From: Liolophura sinensis
Lineage: Eukaryota; Mollusca; Polyplacophora; Chitonida; Chitonidae
Length of the DNA stretch: 64,000 bases
Reading direction: 5' to 3'
Assembly: GCF_032854445.1 (NCBI RefSeq)
Contig: NC_088295.1
Span: forward strand, 52,063,249 to 52,127,248
The stretch's first letter is position 1. Each line of letters starts with the position of its first letter. Position numbers and translations under genes: made by a program. Under the pieces are notes generated by a model. It had not been told where the DNA came from. It made no database searches and saw only the letters and a list, made by a program, of their open reading frames with translations. This document shows positions 12,505 to 21,282 of this stretch, piece by piece.

Positions 12505-13223
12505 CTACGAATCAATAACGACTCGTATATCCTCGAGAGAGCTCCGGATGACTGGGTCGCGCTGGGCCTGTAATTTGATCATAAGTCTGAGATCCTTTGT
12601 ATCGTGCTCCGCAGGCCACCTTATTTTCCCCCCGGTAATCAAAATGCAACGGCGACTGCCCGCGCCAAGTATGAGGTCGAAGATAAGTATAGATCCAGGG
12701 TTTATTAGTAGTGCGGCCTTAAAATCGTTTTGCGCGGTAAGACGCACGGGCTCTCCAAGCCCCGACATTAGTTCGAAGCGGCCTCTTCTGTCCCAATCTA
12801 GATAACAGCCGGCTGGTACGTACGGCACGAAATAGGTTCCGGAGTTGAAAACTTTTTTCACATCGGCTATAGTGGCCTGGACCGTCATCGGGGTCACCTT
12901 CACATCTATCAACCAATCGGGGTCGCGAGCTCTGGTAAGAACAAAGCGGTCTTCAAAGCGAATTAATGAGAGTTTTTGTTCTTCAATCACCTCAGACGGC
13001 GACCTGCGCTCTTGCTCTGCAGTGGATGAGACATCTTCAAGGGAAGCAAACGTGGTAGGTTCTGCTTGCCCCCCGTAATCTTTTTGCGATTGTACTGCCC
13101 ACTTTGAAACTGGAAGGCGTAGATTTTACCTTCCTGGCCTTGAAGTTCGAACTCCGACACATGAGCCAAGTCGCTTAAAGACAGGCACGCAGACCTGGGA
13201 CCGGCTGCGTCCACTATACTCAT
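12505..13223 (-). pseudogene. Polinton accessory protein P2, frameshifted
   Basis: About 239 codons. It starts at the ATG at 13223 (begins MSIVDAAG), which overlaps the stop of the gene upstream (ATGA). The first ~50 codons are in one frame. From a C6 run at 13069-13074 the reading continues in another frame to the stop at 12505. The open part includes FVPYVPAGCYLDWDRRGRFE and is rich in beta-type residues. I do not recognise a named domain. Its position in a tight cluster with P1 and P3 suggests a structural or assembly role in the particle, which is inference only. Confidence 0.6.
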
Positions 13224-13879
13224 TGTATTTCTAGGGTAGCACTGAGGTACCCTACATTCATATACTTGCCGTCTTTGTCTAAAAGTGCCACGGTCAAGTG
13301 CGTTATATAATCGGCGCGCAAGGTTTTGTACTGTGGGTTGGGAAATCAAACCGTCTTCCCGCAGTTTATCCCTTCATCATTCAAGGCGATGGCTTTAAGT
13401 AGTGTTGAACCGCCACCGAAATCTGAGGTTGTTCTCACGTTTTCTGAGGTACTCAGTTCATCTAAATGCACGAAGACTTCTTTGTGTGAGACCAAGTTAG
13501 GTAGCTTTTCACCCTCCACAGCCCCCCTATGGGCGTCATCCCGTCGGAGAACCCTAAGATGGGGGCAAGCTCTTGGAGTATTATGAAGGCATTTCTAGGG
13601 AGGGTAAGGACTAAGCGGCCTGTGGCTTCATTCAATCCCAGTGAAACCCCATGCGCTCGGAATATGTCCTTGTCCAGCGTACAGACATTGTAGTAGCCCG
13701 TCGGCACTTCAACACGTTTGCCCTCAAGCAAGAAGCCCACTCCGGAGGGGATATTCACCCAGGCCGGGTAGAATGTTATCTCGCAAAGGGCGGGTTTTTT
13801 TGCGGCCGTCGAGGTTGTTAAGGGCATGAGGCAGCGTGTGCTGTGCCCCATTTAGAATATCAGTCAAAGTGATGAACAT
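13220..13879 (-). pseudogene. Polinton accessory protein P3 (structural-type), broken
   Basis: About 219 codons. It starts at the ATG at 13879 (MFITLTDILNGAQ), only a few bases from the start of the divergent gene on the plus strand. The middle part has the pattern ITFYPAWVNIPSGVGFLLEG, then VPTGYYN and ILGF. I associate this order with a conserved Polinton protein of beta-rich, probably virion-surface type. Breaks: a frame change near 13800 at a T7 run, another near 13520, and an in-frame TGA at 13346-13348. The stop overlaps the ATG of P2, so the minus-strand genes form an overlapping cluster. The function label is tentative. Confidence 0.6.
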
Positions 13880-15165
13880 TTTAGCCACGATGAACAGCGA
13901 GGCTTGCAGGTTCAATAGAGAGGCCACTTACAAGGCCGGGGCATTTCATAGTATCCAAACCCACGCAGAGCAGCTCACGCGATTTGACATCTATATCGAT
14001 GAAAAGAAGGCTTTTCCAGTCCAGTTCACAGATGTGTTGGCCAAGTACCGGCTGCCAAAGACAACCGACAATGAAATTGTTCGGGCCTGAAACACCAATC
14101 CTATGCAATTCTGGCAGAACCAAGTAAACTTCGCGGTCTGGTGCGCAACCACCGGCTGTGGCTTCTCTGTAAAAGACCATCTTCTCGCCCCCCCCCCCCC
14201 CCCCGACCAACGAATAAGGGCCCTGTACACGTTCCATGTGTATTACCAAGTTAGGCGGATCTTGGAAGTGTTCCAGGCCCCCCTGCCGCAAGACAGAGCG
14301 TGGGCGACATTCAAAAACCCCTACGACGAGAGGGCCTATGAGAGGATTTGAAGGGAGTTCCGCGTAGATGCGCACACAGACTGGAGGCGCGGTGGAGTGA
14401 ATCACGGCCTCGGAGTGGCTATTACTATGTCACGAGAACGGGCTACAGCCTCTTTGGCGATGGGACCTTCGTTCCGAGCAGGATGTCGTTCTCTAGAAAG
14501 CCTACAGCGCTCCACGTCGACTACATCCAGCAGGACGCCGAGGAGGCTTGGGCGGCGTTCATTGTCGACACATCCCAAGGATTCACGCAGCCGGGCGTAG
14601 AGCGCCTAAACGATTCCATCCGGACATACGTGTGGGCTATTCTAGGCGCCCAAGCGCAAAGAAGGGCGTGTATTCTAGGCACGGCACAGCCTTCGACGCG
14701 GAAAAAGAGTTTGCCGCGAACGTTGAAGACGCTATTTCCTCTCCGATCGACATTCCGTCTGCTATCGAACGCTACCAGGACGTGCTACAGTATGCCGGGA
14801 GCGCTGTAGACTTTGTGTATGGCATAGGCCTATATATGGCCCCCAGCGACATGATTCTGCAGATCGGCCATGTGGCGAACTATAACAACAAAATCGTCGT
14901 GGCCACAGAGGACCAGAAGCTAGGCGCCAATGAGGGTGTGAACGCTAAAGTGCCGCCCACTTTTCACAAGCGCGCACCTGACCACGGGATCGTTGAGCCA
15001 CAAGAAAGCGTCCCACCACCCACCGCGCGCGTTCAGCATGTTGCTACCGCCGGAGGCAAACAAGAACCCCTATTTCCAAAGCAAAAGAATCACGATGCGG
15101 AGAAGACAACCATCGTCGTCGCTGGGGTTGGTATCGGCTTACTGCTGCTGTGGACTATGCGTTAA
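13872..15165 (+). pseudogene. Polinton accessory protein P4, C-terminal membrane anchor, broken
   Basis: About 430 codons. Possible starts are the ATG at 13872 or at 13890; the second avoids overlap with the divergent P3 start. It is a conserved Polinton protein whose exact role I cannot assign. Visible landmarks are VNFAVWCATTGCG near 14125, FTQPGVERLNDSIRTYVWAI near 14580, and a C-terminal hydrophobic helix TTIVVAGVGIGLLLLW ending four residues before the stop. Damage: in-frame TGA at 14088-14090, a 17-C homopolymer at 14188-14204, TGA at 14349-14351, and frame changes near 14415 and 14690. The 3' end overlaps the convergent P5 by 27 bp. The single C-terminal helix fits a minor virion protein or membrane-anchored assembly factor (inference). 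Confidence 0.65.
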
Positions 15166-16398
15166 ATACTTGCGAACAGCCACGAGCATTAGGCCACCTA
15201 CTGCGACGATTAGAGCCCAGACATTATCGGCCAGCCACCCAGCCGCTTTCCCGAGAGGGTTCAGTAGCCAGGACACGATACTGCCAATAATACCCGGAAT
15301 CGCAGCGGCAGCCTTCCCAGCCAGCTTGCCAAGGGCACGCGCCAGGGACTGGAGATGCTTTTTCACCCATTCTTTAAGACCACGCCTGTCGGATGGAGGT
15401 GGTGTTGGCTGGATGCCCCCGCCGGACCCGCCAGTCAGCACCAACTTTATCGCTAGCCCCAGTGTCGAGATCGCCATCCCAATTGCCGTGAGAATGGAGA
15501 CCACGGTTATTCTCTGCTCCCGGAAGAGGGTTCGGACGCGCTCAGCCAGAGTGGTATCCTTGTGTAGGATGCGATCGATCGTCTGCTTGATGCGGCGTAT
15601 TTGCGTGCGCAGGGCTTCGCCCGTTAAAGAGGCTGTTTCGAGCCGGGCCACCCTCTCGTCCTCGAGATTCCTTATCCGGTCTGCGACCCGACGCCAGGAG
15701 AATTCATCAGTGGCCTCCTCCAACTTCTGTTTTTGTTTTGCGATGTCCTTATCGAGACTTGACAGCTTGGCGAGGTTATTCGCGTGTTCCTCTTCCAAGG
15801 TCTGCAGTGCCTTGTCAAGCCCCAGAAGTTCTCGCATGGGAAGAGGAGGGTCGTTCATCGTTTCAAGAGCCCGCCCGACCTCACTATCCGTTAAGCTTGT
15901 TTCCATTATTTGGACAGCATCAGCGGTGTTTTTCGCTGGTTGGCTTAAATCCTTCAGCTCCATGGTATCTGACTCGGCGGCCACGGCATCGAGCCCAAAG
16001 CCCAGCCCCTCCGTATCCTTAACAACCCTGCTCCATCCATTCTTGGCGATTGTTATGAGGGCCAGCGGTTCGACAGTTTGTTCGTTGGTGAGTTCCAGTT
16101 TTGGATAGTTCACGAGTCGCAGGCGCCCATCGACAAGCATAAACTTATTTTCTTCGTTTAAACGGAGTGGGGTAAGGTTGGGATACCAATCATCCTTTGC
16201 CATGGTTTTGTAATAAGATTTCACGGCGTTCTGTATCACCCTTGGTTTTTGGTCTTCGTAGATTGTACCCAATATTGGTGTCTTGGGAACAACATCACCT
16301 GTAAAGAGAGAGGTCTGTTCGACGTCGTCGTCTTGGGCATTGTTGTAGTCCTCTTGGGCGTCGTCGAACGCCGGATTATCAAAGTCAAAGTCTGCCAT
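15139..16398 (-). CDS. Polinton protein P5: coiled coil plus C-terminal membrane segments
   Basis: An intact 419-codon frame. The chosen start is the ATG at 16398 (MADFDFDNPAFDD), because the acidic N-terminus is typical of this Polinton protein and the upstream extension would run into the capsid gene. The N-terminal ~40 residues are acidic. A long charged heptad-rich region (roughly residues 185-300, including LEEEHANNLAKLSSLDKDIA) predicts a coiled coil. Then come a hydrophobic helix (SILTAIGMAISTLGLAIKL), a Pro/Gly linker and a second block of amphipathic and hydrophobic helices with Gly/Ala repeats near the C-terminus. It is divergent from the capsid gene, with 43 bp between start codons. 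A membrane-active virion protein is plausible but unproven. It is one of few Polinton genes here without a stop or frameshift. Confidence 0.7.
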   Translation of the reverse strand: MADFDFDNPAFDDAQEDYNNAQDDDVEQTSLFTGDVVPKTPILGTIYEDQKPRVIQNAVKSYYKTMAKDDWYPNLTPLRLNEENKFMLVDGRLRLVNYPKLELTNEQTVEPLALITIAKNGWSRVVKDTEGLGFGLDAVAAESDTMELKDLSQPAKNTADAVQIMETSLTDSEVGRALETMNDPPLPMRELLGLDKALQTLEEEHANNLAKLSSLDKDIAKQKQKLEEATDEFSWRRVADRIRNLEDERVARLETASLTGEALRTQIRRIKQTIDRILHKDTTLAERVRTLFREQRITVVSILTAIGMAISTLGLAIKLVLTGGSGGGIQPTPPPSDRRGLKEWVKKHLQSLARALGKLAGKAAAAIPGIIGSIVSWLLNPLGKAAGWLADNVWALIVAVGGLMLVAVRKYLTHSPQQQ

Positions 16399-16441
16399 AA
16401 TCCTCGTATTGAACATTGCAAGGTATGCCTTCAATACAACA

Positions 16442-17727
16442 ATGGATGCATACGGACGCAGGCTATACCCCTTCAGAACACTCCGAAAGCCTCGGGGGGT
16501 ACAAGGTGTACGGCAGTCCTTGGTCGTCACCAACAACCGGAGTACTATCGACCAGAATCAACAGCTCTTGGTGCGCTTCCCCAAACTCGGGCACAAATGA
16601 CGTCATTGTGCCCGGTACCGTGCGCTTGGCCTTCTCGATCACGATCAATTCATCCGACCCGAACGCCACAGTGGTCGGGAATCTCTCACGCGCATTAGTC
16701 AAGAAAACCACGACCAGAATCAGCGGGAATGGGGTAATGTCCATCGACGACTCTGATGTGTTTCATTGCTACGCCGACTTATGGCTGACCAAAAACGAAC
16801 GGCAGAATGCGGCCTACCAAGGCATCGGCAGCGAAAACATGCTTAAACTTCGAGTCGGAGCGGAGGACGCAAGTGAAGACGATACTGGAGAAAAAACCAT
16901 CGCTCGCGCCTTTGGCAGCCGGTTCCACATCCCACTAGATTTTGAGCTTCTAGATAGCCATATGTCATTCTACCAGAGTGCCTTGGCCGACCGACTGGAG
17001 TACGAACTGACGTTCAATGATTACAGTCGGGTCATCCAGACAACAGACGATGCCGACGCGACTTACACCATCGACAACATCAGCCTGGATTTCGATATGG
17101 TCACCGAAGAGGAGCTCGCTAGACAGATCCGCACCCAGTTTGCCGGGGGCATCTCCATACTGTATGATCGCGTCCTGCGCCACCGAAAGATTGTGAAGGA
17201 AAAGTCTGATACTCTCTGGAACATAAACCTGAACACGCCCGCGAGAGCAATGAAGGGCATCCTCATGCTGTTCGAGACTAAAGGAACCCGTGGAAGAGGA
17301 GGTCGGAATCCTTCTACAACCCGAAGATCACCAAAGTAGAAGTCACAATAGAAGGGTCCCCAATCAGCTGTACAGCCAGGGCATGCGGGCGTACCAGCAA
17401 TGGGGCGAGGTCCAGAAGTTCTTCGCCAGCTCACCCCTACGGAAGCGGGATCCTGAGGTGGCCAGGGTCGTTAAAGACTGAGGCCTGGAAGACGTCTCCC
17501 TGAAAGAGTTCTTGACGTCCAAGCACGCCCTCTGGCTTGACCTTCGGACAAGCGACGATGACGAGCTGCATGGCAGTGGGAGGCCCGTTCTGAACGCCAG
17601 CGAGGGGGTTACGATACAGGTGACAAAAGAGAGAGAAGAGCCCGGCGTGTTGAACGCATATCTGTATGTGATCATGGCCGCAAAGCTGCACATCCAGAAT
17701 GGTAGATTCGATAGCGCGCTTTATTGA
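16442..17727 (+). pseudogene. Major capsid protein (double jelly-roll), broken
   Basis: The hexon-like shell protein of Polintons, related to adenovirus and PRD1-type capsids. The start is taken at the ATG at 16442 (MDAYGRRLYPF). Landmarks seen are NDVIVPGTVRLAF near 16600, MSIDDSDVFHCYADLWLTK near 16740, FIPL-type strand FHIPLDFELLDSHM near 16925, LEYELTFNDYSRVI near 17000, KSDTLWNINLNTPAR near 17205 and ALWLDLRTSDDDELHGSGRP near 17530. The frame changes near 16575-16595, near 17290 and near 17350, and a TGA interrupts at 17479-17481. The 3' end overlaps the ATPase start by 29 bp, as in a compact late operon-like block. Size (about 430 codons) is somewhat short but includes both barrels by landmark order. 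Confidence 0.85.
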
Positions 17728-18320
17728 TGACGCCCACTGCGCGATTATCTGTGGGCAGACGAACCGCGGCCAAACAGTCTTCGTGCTGGACCTGCTGAGG
17801 GCCCTTTCCGCGGTTTCTTTCATTACATTGTGATCCTGTGCCCCACTCTTAAGCATAACGAGGCGTACCGGCGGCGATGGATACTGTCTGACCCTGAGGT
17901 CTATTGTTTTGACCCCGGCGAGCGGCTCAACGACTGTCTGAGAGCTTTCTACAGATTGTTCGAGGGGGAGCCCACCCTATATATCATCGATGATTGTAGC
18001 GCGTTGGATTCGATGAAGAAGAAACAAAAAATGCTGTCATTCACGGCTTTCTCGGACCGTCATGCAAAGCAAAGCGTCTGGGTCCTCACTCAGAAATACA
18101 ACGCCGTCCTCAAAGACTTTCGCGAGCAGACAAGGTGGGTGGCTTTATTCCACTGCAAAGACCGGCACTCCGGCACTCGTTCAACGAATGAATGGAGGAG
18201 AACCACATGATCGAGGCCGAGAGCGAAAAGACAGAGGTTCGACAGAAGCTCAAGAACAATCCGCATTCTAAGCTCCTGCTAATGACTGATACGCCCGCCA
18301 CATCTAAGATTATATATTAG
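17699..18320 (+). pseudogene. DNA-packaging ATPase (FtsK/HerA superfamily), broken
   Basis: The motor that would load the genome into capsids. It starts at the ATG at 17699 (MVDSIARFIDD), inside the capsid 3' end. The P-loop region reads CGQTNRGQT. The lysine that binds phosphate in Walker A is replaced by glutamine, so ATPase activity would be lost even without other damage. Walker B, LYIIDDC, is intact near 17980. The sensor region SVWVLTQKYNAVLKD lies near 18075. The frame changes near 17795-17810 and again near 18175. A TGA follows at about 18187 before the conserved C-terminal tail, which ends at the TAG at 18318-18320. About 205 codons, normal for the family. Confidence 0.85.
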
Positions 18321-18356
18321 ACGTAGACGCCCCTACGTCTAATAGACGTATGAAGC

Positions 18357-18953
18357 ATGGATACCGACGAGCTTATAGACGAGATTCTGGGCGCAGAGGA
18401 GGACCCCGGCCGAAGCCAACAGCCCGGCCCCAGCCAACATCCCGGCCAAAGCCAACAGCCCGACCCCAGCCAACAAGATGATGCACGGCAGCTCAGGGAT
18501 AGGCTGGCGGCTCTTGCGGTGGAGGCCAAGCGATATCTGGGAAAAGACGTAACAGCCGCTGAGATCGACGCCATGAGCGACGAAGACGTTGAAAAGCTGC
18601 ACTCCCGGTACGAGGCTAAGCTCGGTGCGCGGATGGTTAACGGTCTCGGAGGTATGTTCTTGAGATCATATGTAAGGGTGGCCAGCTGACTCCTACCAAT
18701 CCCACCCGAGAATCGACCAATGCTCATGGCACAGCTCGCCACCGACCTATTTGTTGAACAGGCGCTTAGCAGTGTTAGCTGCTGGCTATACTACTGCTAT
18801 GGTAAGTACTTAGCACCGTTAACCATGGCGCTGACCACTGCTGAGCACTGCTCATTTGAACACCACTGCTGTCCTAGAAATGAGCCGTATGATCCAGAGG
18901 AACATGAGTATAACGAAGGAAGCGGAGGGGGTGACAGCGGATTCTACGAATGA
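18357..18953 (+). pseudogene. Polinton accessory protein P6, internal TGA
   Basis: 198 codons from the ATG at 18357. The N-terminus has tandem Gln/Pro/Ser repeats (GRSQQPGPSQHPGQSQQPDP), coded by a short imperfect DNA repeat at 18407-18470. A helical segment follows, with EIDAMSDEDVEKLHSRYEAK. A TGA at 18687-18689 interrupts an otherwise continuous frame. After it come IPPENRP and a Cys-containing C-terminal part ending in an acidic, Gly-rich tail. A conserved member of the Polinton cassette with unknown function. It lies 37 bp after the ATPase and overlaps the next gene. Confidence 0.6.
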
Positions 18954-19386
18954 CGGCCCTGCGAAGAATCCCAAAAAAGTCGCTGCGGGTCAAGCGGGTG
19001 CTGCAGCGAGAAAGGCCAAGGCTGAAAAGCTCAAGGACGAGCTTTGCGAGGCAAAGGCTGCTTTCCTTGGCGCAGCTGATTCCATCAAGAAACAGCCGAA
19101 GGAACCGGATTCTACGAAGGAGGGGGAGGCCACAGATTTTGCGAAGGAACCGGATTCTACGAAGGCACACCAAATCACCCGCTGTAGGGCACCCCTGGCG
19201 TTATTGGGCGTTGGCAGCCTTGCAGTGCTAGTGTTGCTACGCGTGTGGCGCAGCCGCTATACAGCACATGCACGAGGTGCAGATATTACGCCGCATGCAG
19301 ATATCACGCCGCAAGAAAAGAATCTCCATTTGAATACACGTCGCGACCCTTTCTATATAGAGCAGCATGCCTACTCCACCCAGTGA
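18880..19386 (+). CDS. Polinton accessory protein P7 (Lys/Ala-rich, one membrane helix)
   Basis: 168 codons from the ATG at 18880; the ATG at 18904 is an alternative start. It overlaps the end of P6 in another frame. The N-terminal half is strongly charged and Ala/Lys-rich, including VAAGQAGAAARKAKAEKLKD. A repeated KEPDSTK motif follows, then one hydrophobic segment PLALLGVGSLAVLVLL near residue 110, and a basic C-terminal tail. This organisation is typical of a small Polinton protein of unknown role. The basic stretch could bind DNA and the helix could sit in a membrane; both are inference. The frame is intact and its stop overlaps the start of P8. Confidence 0.6.
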   Translation: MSRMIQRNMSITKEAEGVTADSTNDGPAKNPKKVAAGQAGAAARKAKAEKLKDELCEAKAAFLGAADSIKKQPKEPDSTKEGEATDFAKEPDSTKAHQITRCRAPLALLGVGSLAVLVLLRVWRSRYTAHARGADITPHADITPQEKNLHLNTRRDPFYIEQHAYSTQ

Positions 19387-19606
19387 CGGAAAAGTGCTAG
19401 TCAACGCGGCCTACCACGCCGATGTGGTCTCTCTCCTGGCTACTGGGTACGCTCGTCTCGGCAAGATGTTCCTGAAAGGAGCCCTCCCGAAGCTGGACTT
19501 AACTCCCCGTGATGTCGGCATGGTCATTGCAGATGTAGGCCTCTCCATGTTTTCGAAGGGACTGCTAATTAAACAAGGGCTCCTTCCTCCCAATATAATC
19601 CAGTAG
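19367..19606 (+). CDS. Polinton accessory protein P8 (79 aa)
   Basis: A short intact frame starting at ATG 19367, inside the end of P7, and stopping 2 bp before P9. It contains GYARLGKMFLKGALPKLDLT followed by PRDVGMVIADVGL and a hydrophobic C-terminal half. I recognise it as part of the conserved small-gene cassette between ATPase and integrase in this Polinton lineage. Function unknown. The tight spacing suggests co-expression with P7 and P9. Confidence 0.65.
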   Translation: MPTPPSDGKVLVNAAYHADVVSLLATGYARLGKMFLKGALPKLDLTPRDVGMVIADVGLSMFSKGLLIKQGLLPPNIIQ

Positions 19607-19608
19607 CA

Positions 19609-20058
19609 ATGGCCTCCATCGGAATGATGATGGGCGGCGCCGTCGTAAACGCTTTGGCCTTCAGGGGGAGCAACTATATGTTTTCGATGCTGAGGAGTTC
19701 CGGTGTCGACGAAGAGCGGAGGCGCCATGACCGCGCTGTAGAGCAGCTCCAAGCCGCCCAGGAGAAATGGGCCCGAAAGCGTACTAAGCGCTTGGACTGG
19801 ATCAACGATGAACTCTGCCGCCAGGGCCACGCTGTCCAAACGTTCCGGGATGTCGACGCTGCAATCCGCGAGTATTGTAGGGTCACGGGCAAAAGTCTTA
19901 CACGCCATGCACGCGAGGCGCTGCTGGGCTCAGAGCCACAGCTCTCCAATTTCTATGTGCCTAATGAAGATCAAAAACACCGCGAGATGACCTTTGTCAT
20001 CCTGGGAATGTGTGTGGTTGGGGGTGTGAGTTACAGAATCGCAAAACTCACCAAGTAA
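19609..20058 (+). CDS. Polinton accessory protein P9 (149 aa)
   Basis: An intact frame from ATG 19609, immediately after the P8 stop. It starts with a Met/Gly-rich hydrophobic stretch (MASIGMMMGGAVVNALAF). A highly charged helical middle follows (residues ~35-75, RRRHDRAVEQLQAAQEKWAR), then the PQLSNFYVPNEDQK motif and a C-terminal hydrophobic helix FVILGMCVVGGVSY. This layout (helix, coiled coil, helix) fits a small membrane-bound virion or assembly protein. It is a recognised member of the Polinton cassette without an assigned function. Confidence 0.65.
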   Translation: MASIGMMMGGAVVNALAFRGSNYMFSMLRSSGVDEERRRHDRAVEQLQAAQEKWARKRTKRLDWINDELCRQGHAVQTFRDVDAAIREYCRVTGKSLTRHAREALLGSEPQLSNFYVPNEDQKHREMTFVILGMCVVGGVSYRIAKLTK

Positions 20059-20213
20059 TCCGAACTGACTGTGCCGGACTCGCCATCGAGCTTCTCGCCG
20101 TATGGCAGGCACGATCTTAGTAGAGAGGTGGTTCTGCGTGCGCAATAAGCCGCAATGATTAACATCTTTTTCGTCGCAAATCTTTTAGAGGGCTGCTAGA
20201 ATACCTCGCTGAC

Positions 20214-21235
20214 ATGGCTAGTAAAGTGTCTGCACGCCTGGCAAATATCTACTACAGCCCTCGTGGGTACTGGAAGGGCCACGCGGCCATCCAGAAACTT
20301 GCCACTGCGGCTAAAGTCTCCGAAGATGTGGTCCGGGCTTGGCTGAAAAAGCAGGCTATCTGGCAGATATACCTGCCCCGTCCCCGAAAAATACCGAGGC
20401 CTATGTTCGATGTATCCACGCCGAATGAGATCCACTAAGCCGATCTTCTATTTCTACCACATGATCGGCGAGGCCGGAAGCTGTATAAGTACGCGGTGAC
20501 AGTTGTTGATGTCGCTTCTCGCTACAAGGAGGCGGAACCTCTGGGCTACTAAAGATTCCAAAGAAGTCGCTGATGCTCTCTCTCGCATTTACAAGCGGGG
20601 ACCCCTTCGATGGCCGAAGCTTCTCCAAGTTGACCCTGGGTGCGAGTTTATGGGTGCAGTGAGCCAACTGCTTTTACAAACACGATGTCACAGTCCGCCG
20701 AGGCTGCGTGGATATCCACCGAGACCAAGGCATAGTGGAGCGTTTCAACCGTACTCTGGCTGAGCGGCTCTTTGGACATCAGTACGCCCAGGAGATGTGC
20801 CTCCCTTCCGAACACCGGTCTACTGAATGGGTGGCTCGGCTGCCCTCTGTTGTGGCCGCTCTGAATAACGAGACAACGAGACTGATCGGTAAAAAGCCGA
20901 AAGACGCCTTCAAGGCAAAAGGGGTGCTCCACAAGCCTTCCTCGACGGTTCCAGGTCGTCCCGTTGGACTTAATGAGCGGAAGATCCCCGAGGGTGTTGG
21001 CGTTCGTTATCTCTATCAGCCTGGAGAGCTGGAGGGCGGTCGCCGTCGCGCGACTGATCCTGTGTGGTCTCTAGAGATATATCGGCTTGGGCGCTCTGTA
21101 ACAAAGCCTAATGAACCCATGCTGTACTATCTAGACGATACGTCGGATGGCCCGCGACGGGGATTCGATCGTGAGGAGTTGCTTATCGTGCCTCCCGATA
21201 CTCAGCTTCCCATGGATGGGGTTCTACGGCGCTAG
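20214..21235 (+). pseudogene. Retroviral-type integrase, broken
   Basis: The DDE recombinase that inserts the element. Starts at ATG 20214. Residues 1-60 form a helical N-terminal domain (AIQKLATAAKVSEDVVRAWL). The catalytic core shows its first Asp in ADLLFL just after position 20438, its second in VDPGCEFMG near 20632, and its Glu in IVERFNRTLAERLFGHQ near 20736. The spacing between the last two is about 35 residues. The C-terminal part has a chromo-like beta region (VRYLYQPGELEGG near 21000). Breaks: TAA at 20436-20438 between N-terminal domain and core, a frame change near 20542 and another near 20662. The stop at 21235 faces the polymerase stop 48 bp away, so the genes are convergent. 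Confidence 0.88.
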
Positions 21236-21282
21236 TAGTTCCTCGATGAGGATGTCCATTCCAGCCCATCCTGCGTGTGCCG

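Noticed and set aside
14993-16108. Long plus-strand frame opposite P5 (371 codons)
   Set aside because: Arg/Ser/Cys-rich shadow of the intact P5 coding strand with no recognisable motif.
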